Below, piece by piece: positions 7,714 through 15,237 of a stretch of 28,701 bases of DNA. The stretch's first letter is position 1. Each line of letters begins with the position of its first letter. The position numbers were made by a program, and so were the translations under genes. Under the pieces are notes generated by a model. The model saw only the letters and a program-made list of their open reading frames with translations. It searched no databases and had not been told where the DNA came from. This stretch comes from an uncultured Leptolyngbya sp. (lineage in GTDB: Bacteria; Cyanobacteriota; Cyanobacteriia; Phormidesmidales; Phormidesmidaceae), in assembly GCA_937899365.1 (NCBI GenBank), contig CALBPH010000503.1, positions 1 through 28,701 on the forward strand, in the 5' to 3' direction.

Positions 7714-9006
7714 CTACAACAGTCTCAGCTGTTGGTTTTGCTTTTCATCGGCAGTGTCTGTGGCCAGGGCTGTCTCTAGTTCATGGTTGCTCTCCTCATC
7801 GTTGAGCAACGTCTGGGCTGTCCGCAACATATCGTCGCTCAGTTTAGCGAGGTCTTCGCGATTAGCTAAATAGGTTTGTAGGGCACTTAATGGGTCGCGG
7901 CTATGGTCGGCGGTGAGTTCGGGTAGCCGAGGGCGAGTGAGTTGACTAATCAGTTCAGGATGGATGGTATATGAATGGGCTTTGGTCAGGACTTGGTGTA
8001 AGGCAGCATGGTCAATTTGTTCAATTTGGGCTGGGTTGAGTTTGTAGACTAGGCGCACCACAGCATCGGTGATATTGGCTTGGGTCAGGGCTGTTTCTAA
8101 CTGTGCCTGGGGTGAATCGGCGGTAGAGACATCTACCTCAATGGTTTTAAAGGCGCGTACGGGTAGGGGACAAAACTTAACTGATGTATGGCCTGATTGA
8201 ACGTCAGCTAGGATAAATCCTTTGTCTTCTTTCTCTTCGCTAAAGTCCACCCGTTCAATGCTGCCGGGATATACCACCAGTGGGTTCTGGCAGAGGATTT
8301 GGTGTTTATGCACGTGGCCGAGGGCGACATAGTCAAAACAAGGACGAGCTAGTAGGGCCATCGGAACGGTAAACCCTTTGCCCACGGCTAAAAACTTCTC
8401 AGCTCCGTAGCTGGCTGTGTCTGTCATTAGATGGGCCAAGAGAATGCTGGGAATATCTGCCTCTAGCTGACGGATCTCGCCTTCTAGGGCCACGCGTAAG
8501 CGGTCGAGCATCAGTTCATTGACTTCGCCTAGGGACAAACCTTCGGTTTCTGGACGGGTCAGTAGTGTGGAATGGGTGAGCCAGGGAAGGGTAATCACCT
8601 GGACAGGGCCCGCTTTGGTTGCGATGCGATGGGTGGTTAAACTATCGCCCACAACAATGTCGGGCACCCCGAGGGTGCGATAAATGCATAGGCTGGCTCC
8701 GCCCATGCCTTGGGAGTGCTGATCGTGATTGCCCACGAGCAATACTGTGGGAATTTGGGCCTTAACTAATCGCTGAAACTGTTGAGCAAAGGCCTGTTGG
8801 ATGACGGGTGAAGGGGTGGCATCGGGAAAGGCATCACCGCCAAATAGCACCAGATCTACGGGTTCACTGAGGGCACGATCGATGCAGCGTTTGAGTGTGG
8901 CCGTAAAATCCTCTAAGCGGGAATTGAGACCTGTGACCGGATTGATGTGTCCATGGCTAAAGCCACTACCCATGTGGATATCGGAGAGATGAAGAAGCTT
9001 AACCAT
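7714..9006 (-). CDS. sbcD: SbcD/Mre11-type DNA repair exonuclease
   Basis: A Mn-dependent nuclease that, with the SbcC ATPase, opens hairpins and processes double-strand breaks. The calcineurin-like phosphoesterase motifs are in order: LSDIHMG (Asp9, His11), FGGDAFPD (Asp58), VGNHDQH (Asn93, His94), LLAHLM and ALGHVHKHQ near residue 230. The C-terminal 150 residues carry the capping region, LARPRLPEL-like segment and an acidic tail. Length 430 is normal for SbcD. No SbcC is present in the window. It is the last of three minus-strand genes, 74 bases after the PLP decarboxylase, and may be co-transcribed with it. The start is the ATG at 9006. Confidence 0.9.
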   Translation of the reverse strand: MVKLLHLSDIHMGSGFSHGHINPVTGLNSRLEDFTATLKRCIDRALSEPVDLVLFGGDAFPDATPSPVIQQAFAQQFQRLVKAQIPTVLLVGNHDQHSQGMGGASLCIYRTLGVPDIVVGDSLTTHRIATKAGPVQVITLPWLTHSTLLTRPETEGLSLGEVNELMLDRLRVALEGEIRQLEADIPSILLAHLMTDTASYGAEKFLAVGKGFTVPMALLARPCFDYVALGHVHKHQILCQNPLVVYPGSIERVDFSEEKEDKGFILADVQSGHTSVKFCPLPVRAFKTIEVDVSTADSPQAQLETALTQANITDAVVRLVYKLNPAQIEQIDHAALHQVLTKAHSYTIHPELISQLTRPRLPELTADHSRDPLSALQTYLANREDLAKLSDDMLRTAQTLLNDEESNHELETALATDTADEKQNQQLRLL

Positions 9007-9080
9007 GGGTGCTTGTGCTCAGGAGGGTGGTTGTGAGCTGTCGCTATCAGTATCTTTGTCCTAGTCAGGGACGTCAAGGG

Positions 9081-10523
9081 TTAAGAGCTTCGATGGGATG
9101 CGTGATAGCAATCTATGTGGGCAAATAGGGTGTGAATGTGCTCAGCTGTGGTGAATGGATTGAGCAAGACAGCCTTGAGCCAGCGTTGTCCTCGATATAT
9201 CGGCAGTGAAAGAAAGGTGTTGCCTTTTTCTAAGAGCCACTGCTGTAACCCTTGATTCCAGCTATCCCACTCTTCTATGGGTAGTCCGGCGGGCTCTGCT
9301 CGAAAACACACTAGGTTCATTTGGGGGGTGCTGGCTAGCGTGAGAAAAGAGCGGGCTTTGACGGCAGTCGTAAAGGTTTGGGTCAGGGCATAGTTGTGAT
9401 CGATGATGGCGCTGTAGCCGTTTTTTGCAATGTGCTGTAGCGATAACCAAAGCTTGAGAATATCGGGATGCCGGGTTCCTTGAACGGTGAGTTCCCCCAG
9501 ATTGGGCCAATCGTCGTGATCGTGCATGTAGGGGGCGAGAACTCTGAACTGGTGCTGGAGCAGGTCAAACTGACGGAACATCACCATGGCACAGGTTTTG
9601 GCTACATATAACCATTTCTGTGGGTTAAAAGTGGCTGAGTCAGCCTGTTCAATGCCTGCTAGCTGATGACGATGGTGGTTGGAAAACATAACCGCTCCGC
9701 CATAGGCCGCATCGACGTGAAACCAGAGCTGGTGAGCTTTAGCAATATTAGCCATCTCGGCGATTGGATCAATGCTGCCCGTGACGGTTGTGCCAGCGGT
9801 GGCGACGATGGCAAAGGGAGTCTGCCCCTGGTTTTTGGCTGTGGTTAGCCGGGTCTTGAGGTCGTCGAGGTTAATTTGAGAATTGTGGTTGGTTGCTACT
9901 GGAATGGCTGCTTTGGTTCCCAATCCCATGACCATTGCGGCTTTTTTAAAGGATGTATGGGCAACTTCTGAGACAAAAAACACGGGCTGTTGTCCCTGGG
10001 GGATGCCATGGTCTAGGGCATTAAATGCAATATTGCGGGCTACAAGTAGCGCTTGGAGATTGGCTAGACTGCCACCGCTGACTAAGACGCCGTTAGCTTG
10101 GGGACCCAGGCCAAATAGCTGGGTGATCTGTTGTAAAACGGTGGTTTCTAACCGTGAGAAGAGCGGTGACATTTCGACGCTCAACATATTGTTGTTGAGG
10201 GCAGCGACCAGCAGATCTCCAATGACAGACATGGTGGTGGGGATGGAGTCCATGTGGCCGATGTAGCCTGGATGGGCGGCATTCATGGAATGGAAGAGTT
10301 GCGATCGCAACTCTTTCAAAAGCCTGTCCTCATCAACTGCTCCTTGGGGCAGCTGACTCCAGGTTTTCGACACCAAAGACTCAGGTAGCGGAGAGCGAGC
10401 CGCTGCCTGAGCCATGGCGTCAACCAATAGATCCACTACCTGGTGTAAAAGAGATGCGATTTCATCTCGATTTTCGCCATCAGGGCGAATAAATGCCGTT
10501 GTCGGCAAGGCCGAAAAATCCAC
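9081..10523 (-). CDS. Group II pyridoxal-phosphate-dependent decarboxylase
   Basis: A cytosolic fold-type I PLP enzyme of the aromatic-amino-acid/glutamate/diaminobutyrate decarboxylase group, releasing CO2 from an amino acid to give an amine. Landmarks: HPGYIGHMDS (84-93), VSGGSLANLQAL (148-159), the cofactor-stacking His189 in EVAHTSF, Asp271 in HVDAAYGG, and the Schiff-base Lys303 in NPQKWL. The residue just before Lys303 is Gln, where most of the family has His. The substrate is not determined by these motifs. Start is GTG at 10523; an in-frame stop lies six codons upstream and no ATG intervenes. It sits 53 bases after the lectin/lysozyme/peptidase gene and 74 before sbcD, all on one strand. 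Confidence 0.88.
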   Translation of the reverse strand: MDFSALPTTAFIRPDGENRDEIASLLHQVVDLLVDAMAQAAARSPLPESLVSKTWSQLPQGAVDEDRLLKELRSQLFHSMNAAHPGYIGHMDSIPTTMSVIGDLLVAALNNNMLSVEMSPLFSRLETTVLQQITQLFGLGPQANGVLVSGGSLANLQALLVARNIAFNALDHGIPQGQQPVFFVSEVAHTSFKKAAMVMGLGTKAAIPVATNHNSQINLDDLKTRLTTAKNQGQTPFAIVATAGTTVTGSIDPIAEMANIAKAHQLWFHVDAAYGGAVMFSNHHRHQLAGIEQADSATFNPQKWLYVAKTCAMVMFRQFDLLQHQFRVLAPYMHDHDDWPNLGELTVQGTRHPDILKLWLSLQHIAKNGYSAIIDHNYALTQTFTTAVKARSFLTLASTPQMNLVCFRAEPAGLPIEEWDSWNQGLQQWLLEKGNTFLSLPIYRGQRWLKAVLLNPFTTAEHIHTLFAHIDCYHASHRSS

Positions 10524-10576
10524 CGTGTGCCCATCTAGCTATTGTGCTTTACCAGCCTACCCGTAGAAGCCTGCCT

Positions 10577-12154
10577 TTAATAGACCCACCGAACCCGAGG
10601 TTTACCAGGACGCATGCCCAAATGGACAAACCCTCGTTTGGCCCCATAGCCAATGCTGTAAGGGTAGGTTTGGTCGCACCAGGCTTCCACTTCGTAAACG
10701 CTCACTCCCTTGATGTAAAAATCTACGGCGCCTGTATCGGGAGCATCATACAAATGCTCAGAGCGCCGAGCGCCACCGACTTTAGCATTGACCTCAGGAG
10801 GACGGTAGCCGGAGGTAATCACCAGCGGACTACCGCCAAAATACTCACGGCAGCGTTCTAGGAAAAGGCAGATTTCATAGGCTGTTTTGCACTGATAGTT
10901 ATGACGAAAGCGTCGCGCCTCGTTATACAGAGCAAATTCACCATAGGTGATGTGGGGCGTAATTAGCGTGTCAAAGGACATAGCCGTGGTGAGCTGAGCC
11001 CCAACGGCTTTATTGCCAGCCACATCGCGCTCAATGCGCTCCAGCCGATCTTCCGGTTTGCGATCGCCCGCTTCACCGGCCTCATCATGGTCGTCATCCC
11101 AATTGGGGGTGGATGAGGTTACCGGCTGACAGAATAAATCCGCTTCCGCCAAGCGACGACGGCGTAATCCTTCTTCGACTGACGTACCTGGGTTTCTATA
11201 CTTAACAAACTGAGCCGCTATCCAGCCATGGTCTTTCCAAAGCTCAGGCGAATCACACACCCGAGTGATCGACTCAAAGTTATAGCCCCGATAAAAGCCT
11301 GAGCCCAGATTATAGGCAAAGCTGTAGATTGCCCCTCGCTGGTTATTATTCATGCGGCTCCAGGTGGGAATCTTCTCCATTGATTTGCGGCAAGATTTAT
11401 CCACATGGTCAATTAGATAGTCTTCAGCCTGGGTTTTGTTGATAATGTCGCCTTGTTTTACCTGGACTCCGTCAGGGTAGCGAGTGGTGCCATAGCCAAT
11501 AGTGGGCACCTCCCATCCTCGGAGTGGGTCGGCATAGGCTTTCGCGCGACCATCCGCTAGGGGCTCAGCAAATCCCTCAAATTCCTTGATTAATTCAATA
11601 CCGGCGCGGGGAATCGCCCCTAGCAACCCGTCGGAAGGACGTTCCGGCTTAGGCGGGGTCGGACGACCAGGAGTGGTTTGACCCACGACGGGCACAGCAA
11701 TTACACCGAGGTTGTCGATCCAGCGACCGCTGGAACCATAAAAGCCAATCACCTGATGGTTGGGTGGCACCTGTAAATCAGTCACTCTGCCAGCAGGTCT
11801 TCCAAAAATCACACTGCGATTTTGGCTAGTAAGAATCTCGATGGAGCCGACATAGCGACCACCAGGGGCCGTCAGCAAAACATTGGTAATATATTCGTTT
11901 TTATCTAGAACAAATGACTCTAGGGTTGAGCCATCGCCGCCGTGGGTTGATAATTCGCCGGATTCCCACCGCATTTGAACCTGGTCGACATTGCGCCCTA
12001 CCCGGATTCGGACCTCGACCGGTGTGGCCTTCTGAGCTAGAAGCCGAGCGCTCGCCTGGGGTGGCCAGCTAATGTCTGAAAAAAATCTGCCGCCGCTACC
12101 ACCTACGGATACGCTGCGCCATAGCTGTGCGGTTGAGTCATTCAAGGATTCCAT
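10577..12154 (-). CDS. Jacalin-lectin / GH24 lysozyme / M15 peptidase fusion
   Basis: Three domains are visible in 525 residues. (1) About 11-155, jacalin-like lectin: the GGSGG start, the ESFVLDKNEYITNV strand pair and the VIGFYGSSGRWIDNLGV close are typical of this mannose/galactose-binding beta-prism. (2) After a Pro-rich linker, about 183-345, a T4-type lysozyme (GH24): Glu193 in KEFEG, Asp209 in AYAD and Thr218 in PTIGYGT fit the E-D-T triad, with NNNQRGAIYSFAYNLG as the second signature. (3) After a very acidic linker (351-372), about 398-520, an M15-type D,D/L,D-peptidase: TSGYRPPEVN, SEH (His467), AVD (Asp478) and FVHLG (His511) would hold zinc. The enzymes would cut glycan and peptide bonds of peptidoglycan. 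No signal peptide or membrane segment is seen, so export is unexplained. First gene of a three-gene run. Domain calls 1 and 2 are strong; the M15 call is good; combined function is inference. Confidence 0.85.
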   Translation of the reverse strand: MESLNDSTAQLWRSVSVGGSGGRFFSDISWPPQASARLLAQKATPVEVRIRVGRNVDQVQMRWESGELSTHGGDGSTLESFVLDKNEYITNVLLTAPGGRYVGSIEILTSQNRSVIFGRPAGRVTDLQVPPNHQVIGFYGSSGRWIDNLGVIAVPVVGQTTPGRPTPPKPERPSDGLLGAIPRAGIELIKEFEGFAEPLADGRAKAYADPLRGWEVPTIGYGTTRYPDGVQVKQGDIINKTQAEDYLIDHVDKSCRKSMEKIPTWSRMNNNQRGAIYSFAYNLGSGFYRGYNFESITRVCDSPELWKDHGWIAAQFVKYRNPGTSVEEGLRRRRLAEADLFCQPVTSSTPNWDDDHDEAGEAGDRKPEDRLERIERDVAGNKAVGAQLTTAMSFDTLITPHITYGEFALYNEARRFRHNYQCKTAYEICLFLERCREYFGGSPLVITSGYRPPEVNAKVGGARRSEHLYDAPDTGAVDFYIKGVSVYEVEAWCDQTYPYSIGYGAKRGFVHLGMRPGKPRVRWVY

Positions 12155-12192
12155 GAGCCTGTGCCATTGCTAAGTAAATGTTAGCCCCTGAG

Positions 12193-12217
12193 TATTTGGT
12201 CTGGTTTTGACCAAATA
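12193..12217. promoter_or_regulatory. 9-bp perfect palindrome upstream of the lectin/lysozyme fusion
   Basis: TATTTGGTC at 12193-12201 and GACCAAATA at 12209-12217 form a perfect inverted repeat with a 7-base centre, 39 bp upstream of the fusion gene's ATG and 101 bp after the cysH stop. There is no T run after it on the minus strand, so an operator for a dimeric regulator fits better than a terminator. A weak promoter-like TTGTTA...TATATT lies just upstream on the minus strand. Confidence 0.4.
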
Positions 12218-12317
12218 TAGTGTTGGCTGTCACTTAACAAATCAAGCCTGCCCTTAAAAATTTCGGAATCTATAAAGAATTATTTGTCAATAGTGTCCAT
12301 ACGTTTTGCCGGTTGTC

Positions 12318-13064
12318 TTATCCATGGATGCCACATTCGGTTTTGACGCTTCCCCTCCAGCGCCCAGCGCGCTCGTCTTCACCTACTTTGACTTTGGTGG
12401 TCAGGGGGCGATCGCCAATGCTGGTATAACCTTGATCGTGCAGCGGGTTATATAAAACACCGTTGGCAAAGGTGTAGCGCCATAGATCCTTATGGGTCCA
12501 ATTGGCCAGGGGATTGATTTTTAGGCGTCCATCGTTGTCAAGTTCCAAAATTGGCATCGCCTGTCGAGTAGTTGACTGGTCGCGACGGCGGCCAGTGATC
12601 CATGCCTGCACCGATAGCTCCTCTAGCGCGCGTTGCATCGGTTCTACCTTGGTTACGTGATGAAAACGATCCACGTCGCGTTCCCAAAGGTTGTCTCCAT
12701 AACAGGTGACAAAGTCGTCATAGCTGGCGGCGGCTCGGTAGGTGTGGAGGTCTAGGTTGTAAACGAGTTTTGCCTTATCTGCTGTCTGCAAGGTCTCTGG
12801 AAATAGGTGTAGAGTATCCAAGAAAATGACAGGGATAGATGCCTGTAGCTCGTGGTAAAGCATGTGGGTGACAGCCCCCATGCTAAAGGAGGTCATCTGG
12901 GCCAAGTTTGGAACGGTGGCTATGGCCCAAGCCAAAATTTCCTGGGGAGTGGCTGTTTCAAATCGGCGGTTCAGCTCGGGTAGATCGAGGTTGCTGGGGT
13001 CAAACTCAAGCTGTTTAGCGGACTGAATCAGGTTACGTGACTGTGCGTCGACACAAGAAACCAT
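12318..13064 (-). CDS. cysH: Phosphoadenosine phosphosulfate (PAPS) reductase
   Basis: Assimilatory sulfate reduction: PAPS plus reduced thioredoxin or glutaredoxin gives sulfite and PAP. The catalytic cysteine is in the C-terminal ECGIHG. PP-loop residues are in QMTSFSMGAVTHML (about 55-68), and VIFLDTLHLFPET is the usual next strand. TGRRRDQSTTR and KINPLANWTHKDLW are strongly conserved family segments. The paired CC and CxxC cysteines that bind a 4Fe-4S cluster in APS reductases are absent (only a lone Cys in TCYGD), so PAPS is the likely substrate. Length 248 is normal. It is divergent from a glutaredoxin-like gene, which fits a thiol-donor link but is not proof. The start is the ATG at 13064. 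Confidence 0.93.
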   Translation of the reverse strand: MVSCVDAQSRNLIQSAKQLEFDPSNLDLPELNRRFETATPQEILAWAIATVPNLAQMTSFSMGAVTHMLYHELQASIPVIFLDTLHLFPETLQTADKAKLVYNLDLHTYRAAASYDDFVTCYGDNLWERDVDRFHHVTKVEPMQRALEELSVQAWITGRRRDQSTTRQAMPILELDNDGRLKINPLANWTHKDLWRYTFANGVLYNPLHDQGYTSIGDRPLTTKVKVGEDERAGRWRGSVKTECGIHG

Positions 13065-13214
13065 AGGTGTGAGTGGGGTTTTAGCCCATAAACGATCACT
13101 GGAATATCCTATCGCAATAATCCCTCATAACCCACCGGGGAAAAGTAGATTAATCCGATCCTTTCTAGAGGCGTTAACCGTAATGATCAAATTTTTCCCT
13201 CCTAGCGTAGGACA

Positions 13215-13520
13215 ATGGCAGGTATGAAAAAGCTCATTTTTTACACAAAACCAGGTTGCCACCTCTGCGAAGGTCTAGAGGAAAAGCTGGCGCAATTGGA
13301 GCATTTGCCCATTGAGATCGAATCTCGGGACATTACCCAAAATCCTGCTTGGTTTGCGGAGTATCAATATGAAATCCCGGTGCTGTGCCGTTTGATTCAC
13401 TATCCTGAAACGGATGAACTCGAAAAGGAACAGCCATTGCCTCGCTTGTCACCAAGGGCCCCGCTGCGGCAGTTAGAGAAAATGTTGCAAACCTATCTAG
13501 GCCCCTTTGAGACGGCATAA
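13215..13520 (+). CDS. Glutaredoxin-like DUF836 protein
   Basis: A 101-residue thioredoxin-fold protein. The redox motif CHLC (in YTKPGCHLCEGLEEKL, near residues 11-26) follows the first strand, and the cis-proline strand is YEIPVLCRL. Cytosolic; no signal peptide. Members of this family are annotated as glutaredoxin-like, but their reductant and targets are mostly unknown. Starts at 13215 or at the in-frame ATG at 13224 (MKKLIFY); AGGA lies only two bases before the first. It is divergent from cysH and followed 71 bases later by murE on the same strand. The end of the gene is included in a partial tandem duplication (13499-13577). Confidence 0.87.
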   Translation: MAGMKKLIFYTKPGCHLCEGLEEKLAQLEHLPIEIESRDITQNPAWFAEYQYEIPVLCRLIHYPETDELEKEQPLPRLSPRAPLRQLEKMLQTYLGPFETA

Positions 13521-13577
13521 CGGCAAACATTGCAGATGCTAGTGAGGCCCCTTTGAGGCAAAATAGCGGCAAATATT
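13499..13577. repeat. Imperfect tandem duplication at the glutaredoxin/murE junction
   Basis: Two 33-base copies, 13499-13531 and 13545-13577, are spaced by 46 bases. Both begin AGGCCCCTTTGAG and share CGGCAAA and ATT towards the end. The first spans the 3' end and stop of the glutaredoxin-like gene; the second lies in the leader of murE and supplies a misleading in-frame TTG at 13553. Confidence 0.65.
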
Positions 13578-13591
13578 TGGGTGAGGACTGT

Positions 13592-15094
13592 ATGACGCTG
13601 CGTGACTTATTGGCACAGCTCCCTGTTGGGTTGGTGCCTGCCATTGACCATCCGCTTCTCGATCATTCGGTTACCGGACTGTGTACTAATTCCAAGGCTT
13701 GTCAGCCAGGCAACTTGTTTATTGGTATGCCGGGCACTCGTGTAGACGGTGGGGAGTTTTGGCCAAGTGCCCTGGAGAAAGGTGCGATCGCAGCCATTAT
13801 TTCCCCCAGTGCTTTACGCAAACAGCCAGCCCCAGACAGCTCTACGTTGCTCATTCCCATTCAGGATATTGCCACGGCCTGTGGTGAAATTGCTGCCGCT
13901 TTCTATAGCTATCCTGGCAGGGCATTAAACCTCGTGGGGGTTACCGGTACTAATGGCAAAACCACCACTACCCACATTATTGAATATTTACTGAATGCAG
14001 CTGATAGACCCACTGGGTTACTCGGCACTCTCTACACGCGTTGGCCAGGACATCAAGAAACGGCGGTTCATACCACGCCATTCCCCGTCGATTTACAACG
14101 TGAGCTGGCTAAGGTGGTCGCTGCAGATTGTCAGCACGCCATTATGGAAGTTAGCTCCCATGCCCTAGCTCAAAAGCGAGTTTGGGGCTGCCCGTTTGAT
14201 GTGGCGGTATTTACCAACCTCACCCAGGACCATCTGGATTATCACAAAAATCTAGAGGATTACTTTGAGGCTAAGGCCCTACTGTTTAGTCCCGATTATC
14301 TAAAGGGGCGGGCCATCATTAATAGTAAAGATCCCTATGGGCAAAAGCTGGTGGACCGGCTCAGTCCTGAGAACGTTTGGACTTATCACATTACTGACAC
14401 CACGGCTGATTTACATACCACTGACGTCAGCTACAGCGCCACCGGAATGGTCGGCACCTTGGTTACCCCCATGGGGGCAGCGCCGTTGACGTCTCCTTTG
14501 GTGGGTAAATTTAATTTGGAGAATGTATTAGCAGCCTCAGGGGCCGCGTTGCATTTGGGAGTACCCCTTAACGCTGTCACCTCTGCCTTGAGAGACTTTA
14601 GCGGTGTGCCTGGTCGAATGGAGCGGGTACAGGTGAATGCCAGCCAAGATGTCAGTGTGATTGTGGACTATGCCCACACCCCCGACAGCTTGGAAAATGC
14701 GCTGCGGGCCGCGCGGCCATTTATTTCGGGGCAGTTGGTATGTGTATTTGGCTGTGGTGGCGATCGCGATCGCACCAAGCGACCCCAGATGGGACGCATT
14801 GCCTACGAGCTGGCTGATCGGATAGTGGTGACCTCGGATAATCCGCGGACTGAAGACCCGCAGGCGATTTTAGCCGATGTGGTAGCTGGGATTGGGGCTG
14901 ACTTGGGTGAGGATGAGGTGATTTGCGATCGCGCTGCCGCCATTCAGCAAGCCATTCTCTCTGCCCAGCCAGGTGATGGGGTGCTGATTGCAGGTAAAGG
15001 CCACGAAGACTATCAAATTTTAGGTACTGAGAAGATTCATTTTGACGATCGTGAGCAGTCTCAGCTCGCCCTCAAACTACGTCTAGCTTCCTAA
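13592..15094 (+). CDS. murE: UDP-MurNAc-tripeptide ligase (meso-DAP adding)
   Basis: Adds meso-2,6-diaminopimelate to UDP-MurNAc-L-Ala-D-Glu with ATP in cytosolic peptidoglycan precursor synthesis. In 500-residue numbering: N-terminal Mur_ligase domain with TNSKACQPGNLFIG, ATP loop GTNGKTT at 119-125, the VSSHAL and TNLTQDHLDYH signatures, the lysine to be carbamylated (Lys228 in FEAKALLF), and DNPR at 416-419. The DNPR motif marks DAP- rather than lysine-adding enzymes. I take the ATG at 13592 (MTLRDLLAQL, with GAGGA just upstream); the TTG at 13553 would add 13 residues derived from the duplicated leader. It carries several HIP1 sites, including an overlapping pair at 14760-14773. Downstream lies the His-less kinase, 143 bases on. 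Confidence 0.95.
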   Translation: MTLRDLLAQLPVGLVPAIDHPLLDHSVTGLCTNSKACQPGNLFIGMPGTRVDGGEFWPSALEKGAIAAIISPSALRKQPAPDSSTLLIPIQDIATACGEIAAAFYSYPGRALNLVGVTGTNGKTTTTHIIEYLLNAADRPTGLLGTLYTRWPGHQETAVHTTPFPVDLQRELAKVVAADCQHAIMEVSSHALAQKRVWGCPFDVAVFTNLTQDHLDYHKNLEDYFEAKALLFSPDYLKGRAIINSKDPYGQKLVDRLSPENVWTYHITDTTADLHTTDVSYSATGMVGTLVTPMGAAPLTSPLVGKFNLENVLAASGAALHLGVPLNAVTSALRDFSGVPGRMERVQVNASQDVSVIVDYAHTPDSLENALRAARPFISGQLVCVFGCGGDRDRTKRPQMGRIAYELADRIVVTSDNPRTEDPQAILADVVAGIGADLGEDEVICDRAAAIQQAILSAQPGDGVLIAGKGHEDYQILGTEKIHFDDREQSQLALKLRLAS

Positions 15095-15237
15095 TTCATT
15101 GGTTTTGGCTGTGATTCCCAGCTCCGTGCTAGTACGGAAAGTTAGGTGAAAATACTCATTTATCCCCCATTTGCCTTAACTACCCTAGGAGGCATAGATA
15201 CGTAATCTAATCCGCCCTGGGCGCATTTGGAATCACT

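Noticed and set aside
9883..10266. Long plus-strand ORFs opposite the decarboxylase and the lysin gene (also 10493-10861)
   Set aside because: Antisense shadows of strongly supported minus-strand genes; no family features, and composition follows the opposite strand's codons.
13553..13591. TTG start giving murE 13 extra residues
   Set aside because: The extension derives from the duplicated leader; ATG 13592 has GAGGA upstream and gives the usual MTLRDLL start.
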